From positions 124,001-188,000 of the forward strand of contig QZCP01000556.1 in assembly GCA_003956705.1 (NCBI GenBank): a stretch of 64,000 nucleotides of DNA. Direction: 5' to 3'. Position 1 is the stretch's first letter; the number at the start of each line of letters is the position of its first letter. Positions 23,319 to 34,179 of this stretch are shown here, piece after piece. This DNA comes from Brevipalpus yothersi (lineage: Eukaryota; Arthropoda; Arachnida; Trombidiformes; Tenuipalpidae). Under the pieces are notes generated by a model. The model was not told the DNA's origin, did no database searches, and saw nothing but the letters and a program-made list of their open reading frames with translations. A program made the translations under genes and the position numbers.

Positions 23319-25384
23319 ATGGACGTGATCAGCGCAAAGATGAACAGTTTCGGCTTTGCTGATTATACCGTATTCGTTCTGATGCTTTTATCCTCATCAG
23401 CCATCGGTGTCTACTATGCCATTAAGGTAAGTGACTTTTTTGATCATTTTTTTTGTGCGCCAAAAGCGGGTTTATCAAGAATTCGAATCACACCTATGAT
23501 CCTAGCATAGCGAGACTATGTCATTACACATATGTGTGTATTAAAGCTTGTAATCAACTTGATTTGAATGTCTTGATCGCCTCTATTGATCGTCACGTTG
23601 GTGAAGAAAAATTTTCACCTGTCGATAGCTAAAGAGCAAACTACAGCATGGAAAAAATTTGCCTAAAGATGCTAATTTCTATTATCTTTTTTAATTACTC
23701 ACACAATCGTAGGATCGCAAAAATAAGTCAAGCAAAGAATTTTTGACCGCCAACAGGTCATTACACTGGTTTCCGGTGGCAATGTCATTGATGGCTAGTT
23801 TCCAGAGTTCCGTAACAATATTAGGCTATCCAGCGGAAATGTATTTTAAAGGTACACAATTTTGGGTGGTCATCATATCGGCTTGCCTAGCAGCGGTCAC
23901 AGCAGCTGAACTATTTTTGCCCGTTTACTATGGTCTTTCATTCACCAGTGTCAACAAAGTAAGTTTTATCAATTATCACTCTTCTCTTCTCTCGATTATC
24001 TATGGACGTTATCTTGCTTCTTTTGAAATCAACGTCATATTGTGAAAGAAAGAGAGAAAGAAACGGGATCAGGTCACTTTGTGATCCCTTGTCTGTTATG
24101 CTCTTGAAATCGTTAAGAGATTGTTCTGGTCTAATCTTGTGTGTACATTTAAGATAAATTTTTCATAACACACATTTCATAATCGAATTTGAATGGCGAG
24201 TGTTGCTTGTCTTATGATGATGATTTTTTCGAAGTGTTTACGGTATGTTATGTTCCTTGACTTCATCTTTACACTTTCCTGATTGTCGGTCAAGATCGAC
24301 ATGATCAATTGACAGTATTATGGAAAGAGAAGAGAGAAAAAGTTTGAAATACATTCACACATTCTTCAGACAGACTCTTTTCTGTAGTAACTGTTGTGTA
24401 TGAGAGAGGAAGTTTTGTGATGAAAACTCGAAAAGTGAAAGTCAAACTGGCCTAAACTGACGTTACTATTATCTAATAATTTGATTTTCGCTTAGTTTTA
24501 CCCGAATTTTGCGCATTTTTTTCGATTAGTAATTTATTATTATATTACTTTTGGAATCATTATAACATGAACTCTCAAATAGCCTAGCCCTCTGAGAGAG
24601 AAAAAATCTTTCTTCCTCTCTTTCTCTTCATACTGAATTCAAGGTGGACCACCAGAAAGTTCATATCGTGATTTCGGTAAAAAGTCATATTATTAATAAT
24701 TGACAAACTTTTTCCGTTTCTTTTCCGATACTGTTTGAATCCGGTTCTCTTTTTTTCAATAGATATATACATGCAATTTAATTTACATGAATTCTTTTTG
24801 AGGAAAAACGAATCGATAACAGACTCATGTATACTAATTGATTTTACTCGAACTCTTTAGAAATATACAAAATTTGTAGTACATATTCTTAACGAACAGT
24901 AGTTGGTATTGATGTTTATTGGTATCTTGACATCTACTTATGTCCGTTTTCACACGAATTGCTTTTCCTTGTGTGAAATGTGATGTGTATTCCATTTAAA
25001 TGAGGCTATCAGATCAGTCAATATTATCAATAGACCCATATTGATAGACACGATTCATTTGTGATCATTTGAGACAAATCACATCGAGTTGTTCTCGATT
25101 GTATTTTTTTTTTTCTTTAAAGTCAATTGAAAAACTCAACTAATCACAAAGAAAATGTGAAAAAAGAAGAGAAAAAGTGCTTGAAATGTTACTCTTTTTA
25201 GTGAAAAATTTAAGGTGCATTTTAACCATTGATAAATCATCTTGAAACAAGAAAGTTTCACTTTTTGGAACTTATTCAATGCCATCTCATTGAGATTGCT
25301 TCTCTTAACCAACTTGTACGTTGTGAATGAGAGAAAAGCATTTTTCAGCCGGAAACTTTTCACAATTTTTTCCAACTGATGCTG

Positions 25385-25464
<80 letters not shown>

Positions 25465-25877
25465 CCTCTCTTCCTCTCCTCCTCTCCTCCTCTCCTCCTC
25501 TCCTCCTCAAGATGATAGTTTACTGTGAAAGTGAAAGCTCTCAAAATTTTCACTTCTGCCGAGACTCGGTCAAGATCTGTTTGTTTTTAGCTTATTATCG
25601 TCACAATGCCCTTTCTCAAGGTCCACATCCATACTCATTGATCTATTTACGTCATCGGACCAGTGAAAACTTGTATGTTCTGCTGTATATCTGTATATGT
25701 ATTACTCAATTCAATGTATCCTTCTAGACATATACTATGAAGATGTATGATCATCTTCTGATCTCTTAGCACACTGTTACGCAAGATTACTCTTCATGAA
25801 TGTGAGAAGAAAAAAATTTGTAAATTGATCCAATATATTCAATGGAATACTCGCTCGCCCACTTTTTAGTCTCTCTC

Positions 25878-25932
<55 letters not shown>

Positions 25933-28900
25933 GATCGTCATGAACTTTCAGAGATAATTTAGCTCACCATAGTTCCGGTTGTGATGCTTTCTCGAAAAAC
26001 CCAGCCACATTGCGTTAATTATGGAACATGTTGTATCGAATTTTTCCTGAGGGTTAGCAAACTAAAGTAAAACAGTTTCACTAGATGAATGAAATCAATT
26101 TTTTCTGATGAAAAAGATAGAGAAAAAGGAGAGACTATTACCTCATCAGCCCGGGAAAAACTAGTCCCCAAGCTTACAATAAACAAACTTTATCATCTCA
26201 TAAGACGAGTGGTAACCCGTTCTCCTCCTCACAGTTAAAATGATGAAGATAATGATGTCCTTTGACCAGTCTATGTGTGATTCAATTTTGAAGCCATTGG
26301 CATTTTCTCTTATCACTTCAACTAGATGTGTATGACCCTTACTGACATGTCATCGTCCGATTTCGAGGGCCCATCTTTGAGCATCAGCTTGAATTCCTTT
26401 CCCAAGTGTTAATGAAACTTGGTGGTGTTAAAATTTTTGATCAGAATCGGAAAATGACCGGAGATTGCACAACCATCTTGAACAGTATAATCTTTCAAAG
26501 TAACTAATCACAATCTGATAACTTAATAATGATTGCTTTGTGGCTCTCGATTGACTACCTTCCGATTTTCTTTTTCATCACTTGATTTTCCTTCTTCCCC
26601 TTCTGATTAATTGCTGGCATATAATAAATGGTTCCTTTTTCTTCTCTTTTTCCCTTCCACACATTCAACCAGTATTTGAGCCTACGATTTGGAACGGAAA
26701 ATGTTCGCTTAGCATCTTCGATAGCTTTCCTATTCGGTACAGTTCCTTACATGGGAGTTGTACTGTATGGCCCATCACTTGCACTAGCCTCAGGTAATTA
26801 TCATCCACACATTCTATTTTATCCCGAATTTTCCAAAGATATACAAACATCGATTGGAATTCCCCATGAAACCTGATCATGAGTTATAATCATCAACTTA
26901 TTGACCTCTTTTGCCCTTTTTTTCGGAAAATTTTTCCTCAGTAACCCAATTATCTGTGTCTTGGTCCATAATAGTTATCGGAGCAATTTGTACTTTTTAT
27001 ACCTCAATTGTAAGTATTGAGTTTTGATTGCTCTCACATTATTCTCGATAGAATAAATTGTGTATACTTTTAATTAATCACTCAAACAAATAGGGAGGAA
27101 TTCGAGCTGTTGTGTGGACTGACACTTTGCAAGTTGGTCTCATGTTTTTGGGTCTACTTGCTGTGATGTTTAGAGTAAGTGATCACTAAATCTAAATTAA
27201 ATCAGATTAAAATTGTGGAATAACAAATTTTTCATGCCTCTATTTTTTCGTAGGGTTTCTATCTTGTTGGTGGTGTCTCAGAAGCTTTCCGTATTGCCGC
27301 TGATCATGGCAGAATCGAGTTCACTAAGTAATTTTTGTCATTAATTTTAATCTTACTGTGTTAATAAGAGAAAACATTCTTTCCTTTTTACAGCATGTCT
27401 ATTGATCCTTATTCAACCAGTAACTTTTGGAATGCTGTACTCGGAATGGGTATCATGTGGTGTGGAAACTATTGTACAACCCAAACTGAGGTCCAAAGAT
27501 ATTGTAATGTAGATTCTAAGAAGAAAGCAAAGCTGTAAGTTGATTAGCCCTCAATTAATAGGAAAAAATTTACTGATTAATTTAATTGCAAATTTACATT
27601 GCTTATCTCTTCTTTTCTCTGTCTATTTCACAAACAGTTCAATTTATGTGAATCTTGTTGGTGTAATCGCGATCATCAGTGTTGCTTGTCTTTCTGGTAT
27701 CGCCATTTTTGCCTATTATGTCAACTGTGATCCATATAAAGCTGGCATAATAACCAAAAAAGATCAGGTTGGTGAACAAATTTTCCCATCAAGTTCATTT
27801 TAAGAATTATGCGTTGGAAATATTTTATAAATATTTTAAAAATCCAAAGAATTCGGAGAAAAGGCTCGATATGACAAAGAGTTGGAGGAAATATCAAAAT
27901 TTTTCTCAAAACATCAAACACTTATTTCTTACTATCGATGATGATGACCTTAGTTAAGAAATCAGCTCGAATAATGATGATTCGACAAATCATAAGATTA
28001 TCTTGAGGCGTTTTGATGAAGAGAAAAACTCTCGTAATCAATTACTTTTACCAGGAAGGAAGGAAGGAAGGAATCTCTGGAGCCTCAACATTGGCGCGAA
28101 ACTGCTAGATACTTGTAATTTGTATTATCGAAACTGATTCATTTAGCTTGATTTGCCACATGCATACGCACTTAATTTGCCTAAAGCCAAGAGTATCCAG
28201 CCTAAATCGAAGCCTCATCAAGGAAGATAGAAGTGTGGTAGTGGTTTGAAGGTTATCAGAGGTATCCATTAAGCTCATCCTTTTCGTCGATTCTAACTCA
28301 GCTTAAAACAAAAACGACCAGTTTTTCTTCTTAAACATTCTCTTTTACTGATCGTATGATGATGAAAGAAAAGTGTTCACCTTGGACCTTCTTAAATTCA
28401 CTTTTTTTCATTGACAAAGCAAAAAAAGTCCTGATTGATCGTTTAATTTGCACCTTTACTTTCATCCTTGATTTTGATCAGCAAAACTTCTAAAACTTTC
28501 CATGTTGGGTTGATTCACATTTTCCTAGATCATTCTCGAGCCATCATCAGCTTCACTTACGATCAGCCTCTGGTGTACAGAGGTTTATTAGTCATCTTGA
28601 TAATACGATCACGATGACTTGGATGGTCTGATTTGAAAATATCAAAAATCCATAGGTTGAGAGAGACACTTCCTTTCTCTATCTCGAATTTGATTCTTCT
28701 GCTGATTTCAAAACTAGACTTGATACTTAGTCATGATGATGATATTATCATCTCTTCATTTTGCAACCAATTGATAGACAGAAGTGTGTTGAAGCACGTG
28801 CTTATTTATCGGTTGGACTTGTTTAGAGAGATAAAAATTCTGGAATAGATGATTTGATAGTAATGATGATTAATTCTATGGCTCACAATTCTTTTCTGAC

Positions 28901-30186
28901 AGCACAGCTATCATACTGTCTCCCATGAAGAATTAATATCAGTGTTGATAGATCATTTTGACATTTTTAAGTTGATCGATCTAGAGTTCATCATCCTCTT
29001 GATATCTTTCCACCTATCTTTGATTGAGAATGAGTTCTGAACTTTGAGAAAAATATTTCGTTTTCCACATGATTCATGGCCATAATTATGATTAGCCAAA
29101 ATGTTATATCAGATTTGATAACCTTTTCAATTTTACTTTCAGCTTGTCCCTTATTTCGTCATGGAAACTTTGTCAGATTTCCCAGGACTGCCTGGACTAT
29201 TCGTATCAGGTGTATTCAGTGCTTCTCTGAGCACACTATCATCAGGATTCAATGCTTTATCAGCCGTAACATGGGATGATTTTTTGAAACAATCAAAATA
29301 TGGAAAAATGAGTGAAGCAAAAATCAAGATCATGAACAAATTGACAGCCGCATTCTATGGAATCTTAACCATTATTATGGCATTCCTTGTTGGTCAAATT
29401 GGATCTGTTCTTCAAGTAATGATAACGTTTATATGTATCAATTTTCTGATAATTAACACCGATTTTTTTTCACTGCAGGCTGCCATTTCCCTAGCTGGAT
29501 GTCTTGTTGGACCGCTATTGGGACTTTATTTGATTGCCATTCTGTGTCCATTTGCCAATTCTAAGGTAATATTAATTTTGACATTTTCCAATTACCTTTG
29601 ATTTAATTTACCTCTGTTTCCGTTTTTACAGGGAGTCATGACTGGATTACTCTCTGGTATAAGTTTTTCGTTATTCATCTTGTTTGGTTCTCTCGCATTT
29701 CCCGCAATGGACAGCATTAAAGAGACATCCATCGATGGATGTATTTTTCCACAAAGAAACGCAACAATAATCGTTCCCACAGACTATTATGAAACAGAGG
29801 GCATTCTCAAGCTATTCCATATTGCTTTTCTGTTAGTTCCTATCATCGGTTTTGTCCTAAGTTTTGTCATTGGAATTGTTGCAAGCATTCTTTTCGGTTG
29901 GTATTCGCTTGATCAAAAAAGTTTTTTCCTAAAAAATTAATCATTATTATTTTTTCTTTTCTTGAAGGTGGTCAAAGGTTGGAAGATATTGACACAACTG
30001 CCATGAGTCAATTAATCTGGAAAATTTGGCCAGCAAGCTGTTTACCACCTCGTGTAAAAACTGTTGGTGTGAGTATTATCAAAAATTTTCAAATAATCTG
30101 AAAAACAGAATTTTGATCATATTTTTCCATTTCAGATGACTGGTATAACCATGGATTCATTAAATGCCAATGTAACCAAAAGATGA
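23319..30186 (+). CDS. SLC5-family sodium/solute symporter (SMCT/SMVT-like)
   Basis: Plasma-membrane carrier that couples sodium entry to uptake of a small organic solute; relatives carry monocarboxylates, iodide, biotin/pantothenate or choline. Exons: 23319-23426, 23713-23958, 26673-26793, 26942-27009, 27094-27174, 27254-27327, 27394-27534, 27638-27767, 29143-29415, 29479-29565, 29632-29896, 29968-30068 and 30136-30186; in frame, 581 residues. Seen: FLTANRSLHWFPVAMSLMAS, the SSF signature GGIRAVVWTDTLQVG, NYCTTQTEVQRYC, FVSGVFSASLSTLSSGFNAL and the AAISLAGCLVGPLLGLY block; about 13 hydrophobic segments; an extracellular NAT sequon loop near the end. Closest in feel to SLC5A6/8/12 and the expanded fly group (rumpel, cupcake and relatives). 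Introns 2 (2.7 kb) and 8 (1.4 kb) are long. Two donors read GTTGGT (27768, 29897). An alternative start at Met8 (23340) is possible. Substrate cannot be inferred. Confidence 0.92.
25387..25508. repeat. Compound (CT)n-(CTTT)n-(CTCCT)n pyrimidine tract in SLC5 intron 2
   Basis: A pure CT run to about 25447 passes into CTTT units and then CTTCCT/CTCCT units, giving over 120 bases of one-strand pyrimidine. It makes spurious open frames on both strands. Confidence 0.95.
25870..25930. repeat. (CT)n microsatellite in SLC5 intron 2
   Basis: About 60 bases of CT dinucleotide with a few CC/TT breaks near the left end. Confidence 0.92.
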
Positions 30187-30382
30187 TTCTCCAAGAGACA
30201 TATTTACATTTCATAATCACTTTTATTGTTCATAACACAAAGAATATGTATTTTTTTCAACTGGTTTTCAAATTTTTTGAGCCTTCCTTAGAAAATTATT
30301 CGGTCTGTTTATCATTCAATGTTGACCGATATTAGATATATACATATACATAGTAACTTTTAATCATTCCATCGTAACCTAT

Positions 30383-30388
30383 TTTATT
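30383..30388 (-). terminator. Poly(A) signal of HFM1
   Basis: AATAAA on the minus strand (TTTATT on plus) 42 bases downstream of the HFM1 stop codon; a second minus-strand hexamer lies at 30222-30227. Confidence 0.55.
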
Positions 30389-30398
30389 AGATTCGATA

Positions 30399-30404
30399 AA
30401 TAAA
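30399..30404 (+). terminator. Poly(A) signal of the SLC5 gene
   Basis: Canonical AATAAA 213 bases after the stop codon and only 26 bases before the HFM1 stop on the opposite strand. Confidence 0.65.
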
Positions 30405-30429
30405 TTTTTATGAAAATTCAGGAGCTCTT

Positions 30430-33400
30430 TCATTGTGAAGGTTCATAGGATAAATCCACCTCTACCAAATCTTCATCTGGAATGTCCCATGGATCAGAGT
30501 CACTTTCGCATACTCTGTCTGATAGGTTATCCACCACTTGGACATCATTCGGATCATCTGTTTCTTTTTGTGGTAAAGGGGCGATGAAAGCATCATAATA
30601 TCCATCAATCGGTCTTATTGGAATTGATTTGTGGCTATCCGAAATCGCTGCTCCATGCTCTGGGAATATCTCATAAGATAAGTCAATTCCCACATAGAAA
30701 TCGCTAATTAGATGAATATAAGTGCTGGTCAGATTTGGTAGATAAACTTGTATTGCATGATAGCCATCACTTCTGAGGAAAGTTCTTTCGCTAATCAGTG
30801 ACTTGAAGAGAATCTTATCTGTTGGAGTGCCAACAATCATTAGAACGTTATGAACTTTAGTTGTCTCGACTAATTGATAATTTTTCATACGAATCTCGAT
30901 TATTAAACTGAATGGACCCTCATATCTATCTTTTCGCTCTGACTGAATGCTGATCTCATATCTAGGTACACGTTGAGCCGCCTCCTTGATCTGTTTGCCA
31001 AACGGTGCACGTCGACCCATGAATAGTTCAAGTTTTCTCGGATCAGTGTTTTCAATGTCTTCGAAAGTGGATAAATTGGCTCGGACCAAGCTTTCAGCCA
31101 GTTTTGTACCAATTTTTGGCAATTGACGAGCAATATATCTGGAATTCTCCCACATTTGAGCTCTAAAACATTTGTGAAGAACCATTGAGTTGAGAACAAG
31201 TCTGAAACTTTCGCTCTTTTGGAATGCAACTTCCGCCAAACATCTTGCAACCCTTTCACCTACTCTGATTGCCCGATGAGCATCTTGAATGAGTGACGTT
31301 TCGATTTCGAGGTCACCAAAAATCGATTGAATTAGAACATAAGCTTTCGCATGATCATGAGCTATCTTTCCATTGAAAGAGAATCTGATACACCTGCCAA
31401 CTGGCTCATTCTTGTCGCGAACATTCAATGCATTGAGTTGCCTTTTTTCAGTGGCTCTCAGTCTGGAACTACTGGCAACTTCATCACACCTACAGATCAA
31501 AGACAAAAGTTGCTGTAAAGTTTCGTTTCCTTTCAATTGGACCAGCTTTTCCATGGTAGAACAATTAAGACTACGCAAAGCCATCAGGGTTCCTAGAGGA
31601 GTTGATTTGATGTCATCTCCAGTGTCAGACACATGGATCAAATTTAGTCTCTTCAATCGATTCAATTCAATTGTGATCATATCTTGTAATTTTTCCTGAA
31701 TTCTTTCAGATGTCCACGATGGGTCCATATTGTAGTTTTCAGGATTCTTGCGAACTCGAATGGCGAAAAATGTTGAATTCATCCAATCAATAGCCTCACT
31801 GATGCTACAAATAGTTCTCAAAACTATCTCAGCGTTTAAGCATTCACATAAATACTTTGGTAAATAACTTTCGATCATTTGAGTGCCACTTATGAGCCTC
31901 TTGTATTTTGTTTCAAGCTGCTTCTTGGTCATAATTACCGCCCGACCCTTGTCTCCATAATCAGGTCTACCAGCTCTACCCATCATCTGAGATATTTCCG
32001 ATTCAGAATATTCGATACACTCACCGTTCACATAATGGAATGTTCCCTTGATGACCACAAGATATGCTGGCAGATTGACACCAAGAGCTAGAGTGGACGT
32101 AGAAATTAGAACTGGAATGTGTCCCTCGTGGAAATATTTTTCAATAGCTTGTCGATCGGGTACAGTGAGGCCAGCATTGTGAAAGGCTATACCTTTCAGT
32201 ATGTTTTCCTTGAGCTTTGGATCTTTCAAAGTGTTTTGCAAAGCACGAAGAACACTCACATGGTAGTTTTTACCAACAAATGTACCTTCTTCAGCAAGTT
32301 TTTTGGCTGTTTGATAGCAGCTCTTCCGAGTAGCGACGAACACCAAGGTCGGTTTTTGTTCGGAGTATTGTTCTATCACAGCACGCAATTTCGAGTTTAA
32401 ACTGGCCTCGAAGAGAAAGTCATTCCATGAAGCAGCACAATGATAGCCTATTACTTTTTTCATTAATTGGACTGATCTGTAATCATCAGACAGTACGATT
32501 GATCTGGAAGACACATCATATTGAACTTTTTCGTGCTCAGATAACCATTCGGCAATATCTGATGAATTTGGAGCTGTCGCGGAAACAGCTATAAAGCGAA
32601 AGCCATTCGAATGTCCTCTAGCTTTGTAGGCCATTTTGAATCGCGAAACAAGTGCTTCCAGCTTAGGTCCTCGTCCTTCATCATTCAATAGATGGACTTC
32701 ATCGATCAAGATCAGCCTAATACTTTCCATACTATTTTGGAAATCTCTTGAACGGGTGAGAATATCCCATTTTTCCGGTGTAGTCATGATGATTGATATT
32801 CGACGAAGATCGATAATCTCATCATTATTGGTGTCCCCTGTTAACTCAGCGCATATAAGATTGAATGGTGAAAATTTAATCTGCCAATCTTCAAATCTTT
32901 GGCTACACAAGGATTTCAATGGCGCGATGTAAACAACTTTGAATGAATTATCAACAACAGGTATCGAAGAGGCATTTCTCGTCTCCTGCTTGATGAGCTC
33001 ATTGACAATGGCCAATTCGAAAATGACAGTTTTCCCTGAACCAGTGGGTGCACTTACTACCAGGGTTTCATCGTGCTTGAATACACGATCAAAAATTCGA
33101 CTCTGCATGGTATTAAAATGGCTAAACTTTTCGAAAACAGGTCGATACTTAGCTGGAATGGCTGTTGTGGGAATTAAATTCTTTTTTTCTTCTTCCGAAT
33201 AGTCAACTTTGGCTCGAATAGATATTGCATTCTTATTGAAGCCCGATGGAAAGTCGAGAAGTTCATCCTCATCAAATGATGGTGCGAATTTATCTTTCCA
33301 TGAAGAAATTGATGATGCTGGTTTGAAGTATGAGTTAGCTTTTCGAAAATCTGGTGCAAAATACGATAGATTCTTGATGGTCTTACTGCTATTACTGTTG

Positions 33401-34179
33401 GTGTAACTGTTGTTGTTAGTGGTGGAGACTTTTTTCGGCTGGAAGGATTTTGATGTGTTAAAATTGGCTTCTCTTGATGGTCGATGAGAGTATGATGAAG
33501 AGTAAGAATGGAAACCAGATGATTCTGATCCGAAACTCTCACTAGCATCTGATTGACGTTCATATCGGCCATTAAGTTTTTCATCAACTGTCATCCGAAT
33601 GTCAGTAATATTGACAGCTTTACCATTCTCTTTATCTGATCTTTCATCATATTCCTCAAGAAGAGGAGTATCAAGTTCAAATTCATTCCAAATATCATTC
33701 TCTTCAATTTGGACACTCTTGCTACTGTTGAACGATGATGTCGATGAGTAGTTTGATTGTATTTTTTCATTTCTTTTCTGCTCATCTCTCCTGTGCCCTA
33801 CAGTTGTTTCATTATTTGGGTACACTCGAGGCTGGATAATTTTTTCAATTATTGTTGATGACGATTTTGATTTTGAACTATTGAAGGGTTCATTGATTAT
33901 CAAATTCGTGGAATAGTCAATCTTTCGTCTCTTAAAAGGACTTAAACCGGTCACTTGACTCTCCGGCACACACTGTGAACGATTATCGTGAATGGTGGGA
34001 CAATTGAAAGTGGATAGAGAAGTGGATGATGAATTATTTGTTGTGGTTGTGGTTGTTTCTTTTTGATAATCAAAAAAATCAGAACCATCTCTATCATCAC
34101 CTCTATCAGTTCCAAAAAGTAATTTGATTCCATTGTCTATATATTTGCTCCACTTATTGGTTATACCTCCGTAATCCAT
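30430..34179 (-). CDS. Hfm1: HFM1/MER3-type meiotic DNA helicase, intronless
   Basis: Ski2-like superfamily 2 helicase needed for crossover formation in meiosis in yeast, plants and vertebrates. One uninterrupted frame of 1249 residues. Seen: a Ser/Asn-rich disordered N-terminal region (about residues 1-340); Q-like motif FSHFNTMQSRIF; Walker A APTGSGKT near 377; TTPEKWD; DEVH box near 493; SATAPN; HNAGL, STSTLALGVNLPA, and motif VI QMMGRAGRP near 733; winged-helix region; then the Sec63-type domain containing helix-hairpin-helix LPKIGTKLAESLVRANL and an Ig-like beta domain; acidic C terminus. Human HFM1 is about 1435 residues. ASCC3/BRR2 paralogues are excluded because there is only one helicase cassette. 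All key helicase motifs look intact. It converges tail to tail on the SLC5 gene. Confidence 0.92.
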   Translation of the reverse strand: MDYGGITNKWSKYIDNGIKLLFGTDRGDDRDGSDFFDYQKETTTTTTNNSSSTSLSTFNCPTIHDNRSQCVPESQVTGLSPFKRRKIDYSTNLIINEPFNSSKSKSSSTIIEKIIQPRVYPNNETTVGHRRDEQKRNEKIQSNYSSTSSFNSSKSVQIEENDIWNEFELDTPLLEEYDERSDKENGKAVNITDIRMTVDEKLNGRYERQSDASESFGSESSGFHSYSSSYSHRPSREANFNTSKSFQPKKVSTTNNNSYTNSNSSKTIKNLSYFAPDFRKANSYFKPASSISSWKDKFAPSFDEDELLDFPSGFNKNAISIRAKVDYSEEEKKNLIPTTAIPAKYRPVFEKFSHFNTMQSRIFDRVFKHDETLVVSAPTGSGKTVIFELAIVNELIKQETRNASSIPVVDNSFKVVYIAPLKSLCSQRFEDWQIKFSPFNLICAELTGDTNNDEIIDLRRISIIMTTPEKWDILTRSRDFQNSMESIRLILIDEVHLLNDEGRGPKLEALVSRFKMAYKARGHSNGFRFIAVSATAPNSSDIAEWLSEHEKVQYDVSSRSIVLSDDYRSVQLMKKVIGYHCAASWNDFLFEASLNSKLRAVIEQYSEQKPTLVFVATRKSCYQTAKKLAEEGTFVGKNYHVSVLRALQNTLKDPKLKENILKGIAFHNAGLTVPDRQAIEKYFHEGHIPVLISTSTLALGVNLPAYLVVIKGTFHYVNGECIEYSESEISQMMGRAGRPDYGDKGRAVIMTKKQLETKYKRLISGTQMIESYLPKYLCECLNAEIVLRTICSISEAIDWMNSTFFAIRVRKNPENYNMDPSWTSERIQEKLQDMITIELNRLKRLNLIHVSDTGDDIKSTPLGTLMALRSLNCSTMEKLVQLKGNETLQQLLSLICRCDEVASSSRLRATEKRQLNALNVRDKNEPVGRCIRFSFNGKIAHDHAKAYVLIQSIFGDLEIETSLIQDAHRAIRVGERVARCLAEVAFQKSESFRLVLNSMVLHKCFRAQMWENSRYIARQLPKIGTKLAESLVRANLSTFEDIENTDPRKLELFMGRRAPFGKQIKEAAQRVPRYEISIQSERKDRYEGPFSLIIEIRMKNYQLVETTKVHNVLMIVGTPTDKILFKSLISERTFLRSDGYHAIQVYLPNLTSTYIHLISDFYVGIDLSYEIFPEHGAAISDSHKSIPIRPIDGYYDAFIAPLPQKETDDPNDVQVVDNLSDRVCESDSDPWDIPDEDLVEVDLSYEPSQ

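Noticed and set aside
25136..25553. Arg/Glu- and Ser/Leu-repeat open frames on both strands
   Set aside because: They are direct translations of the CT/GA microsatellite.
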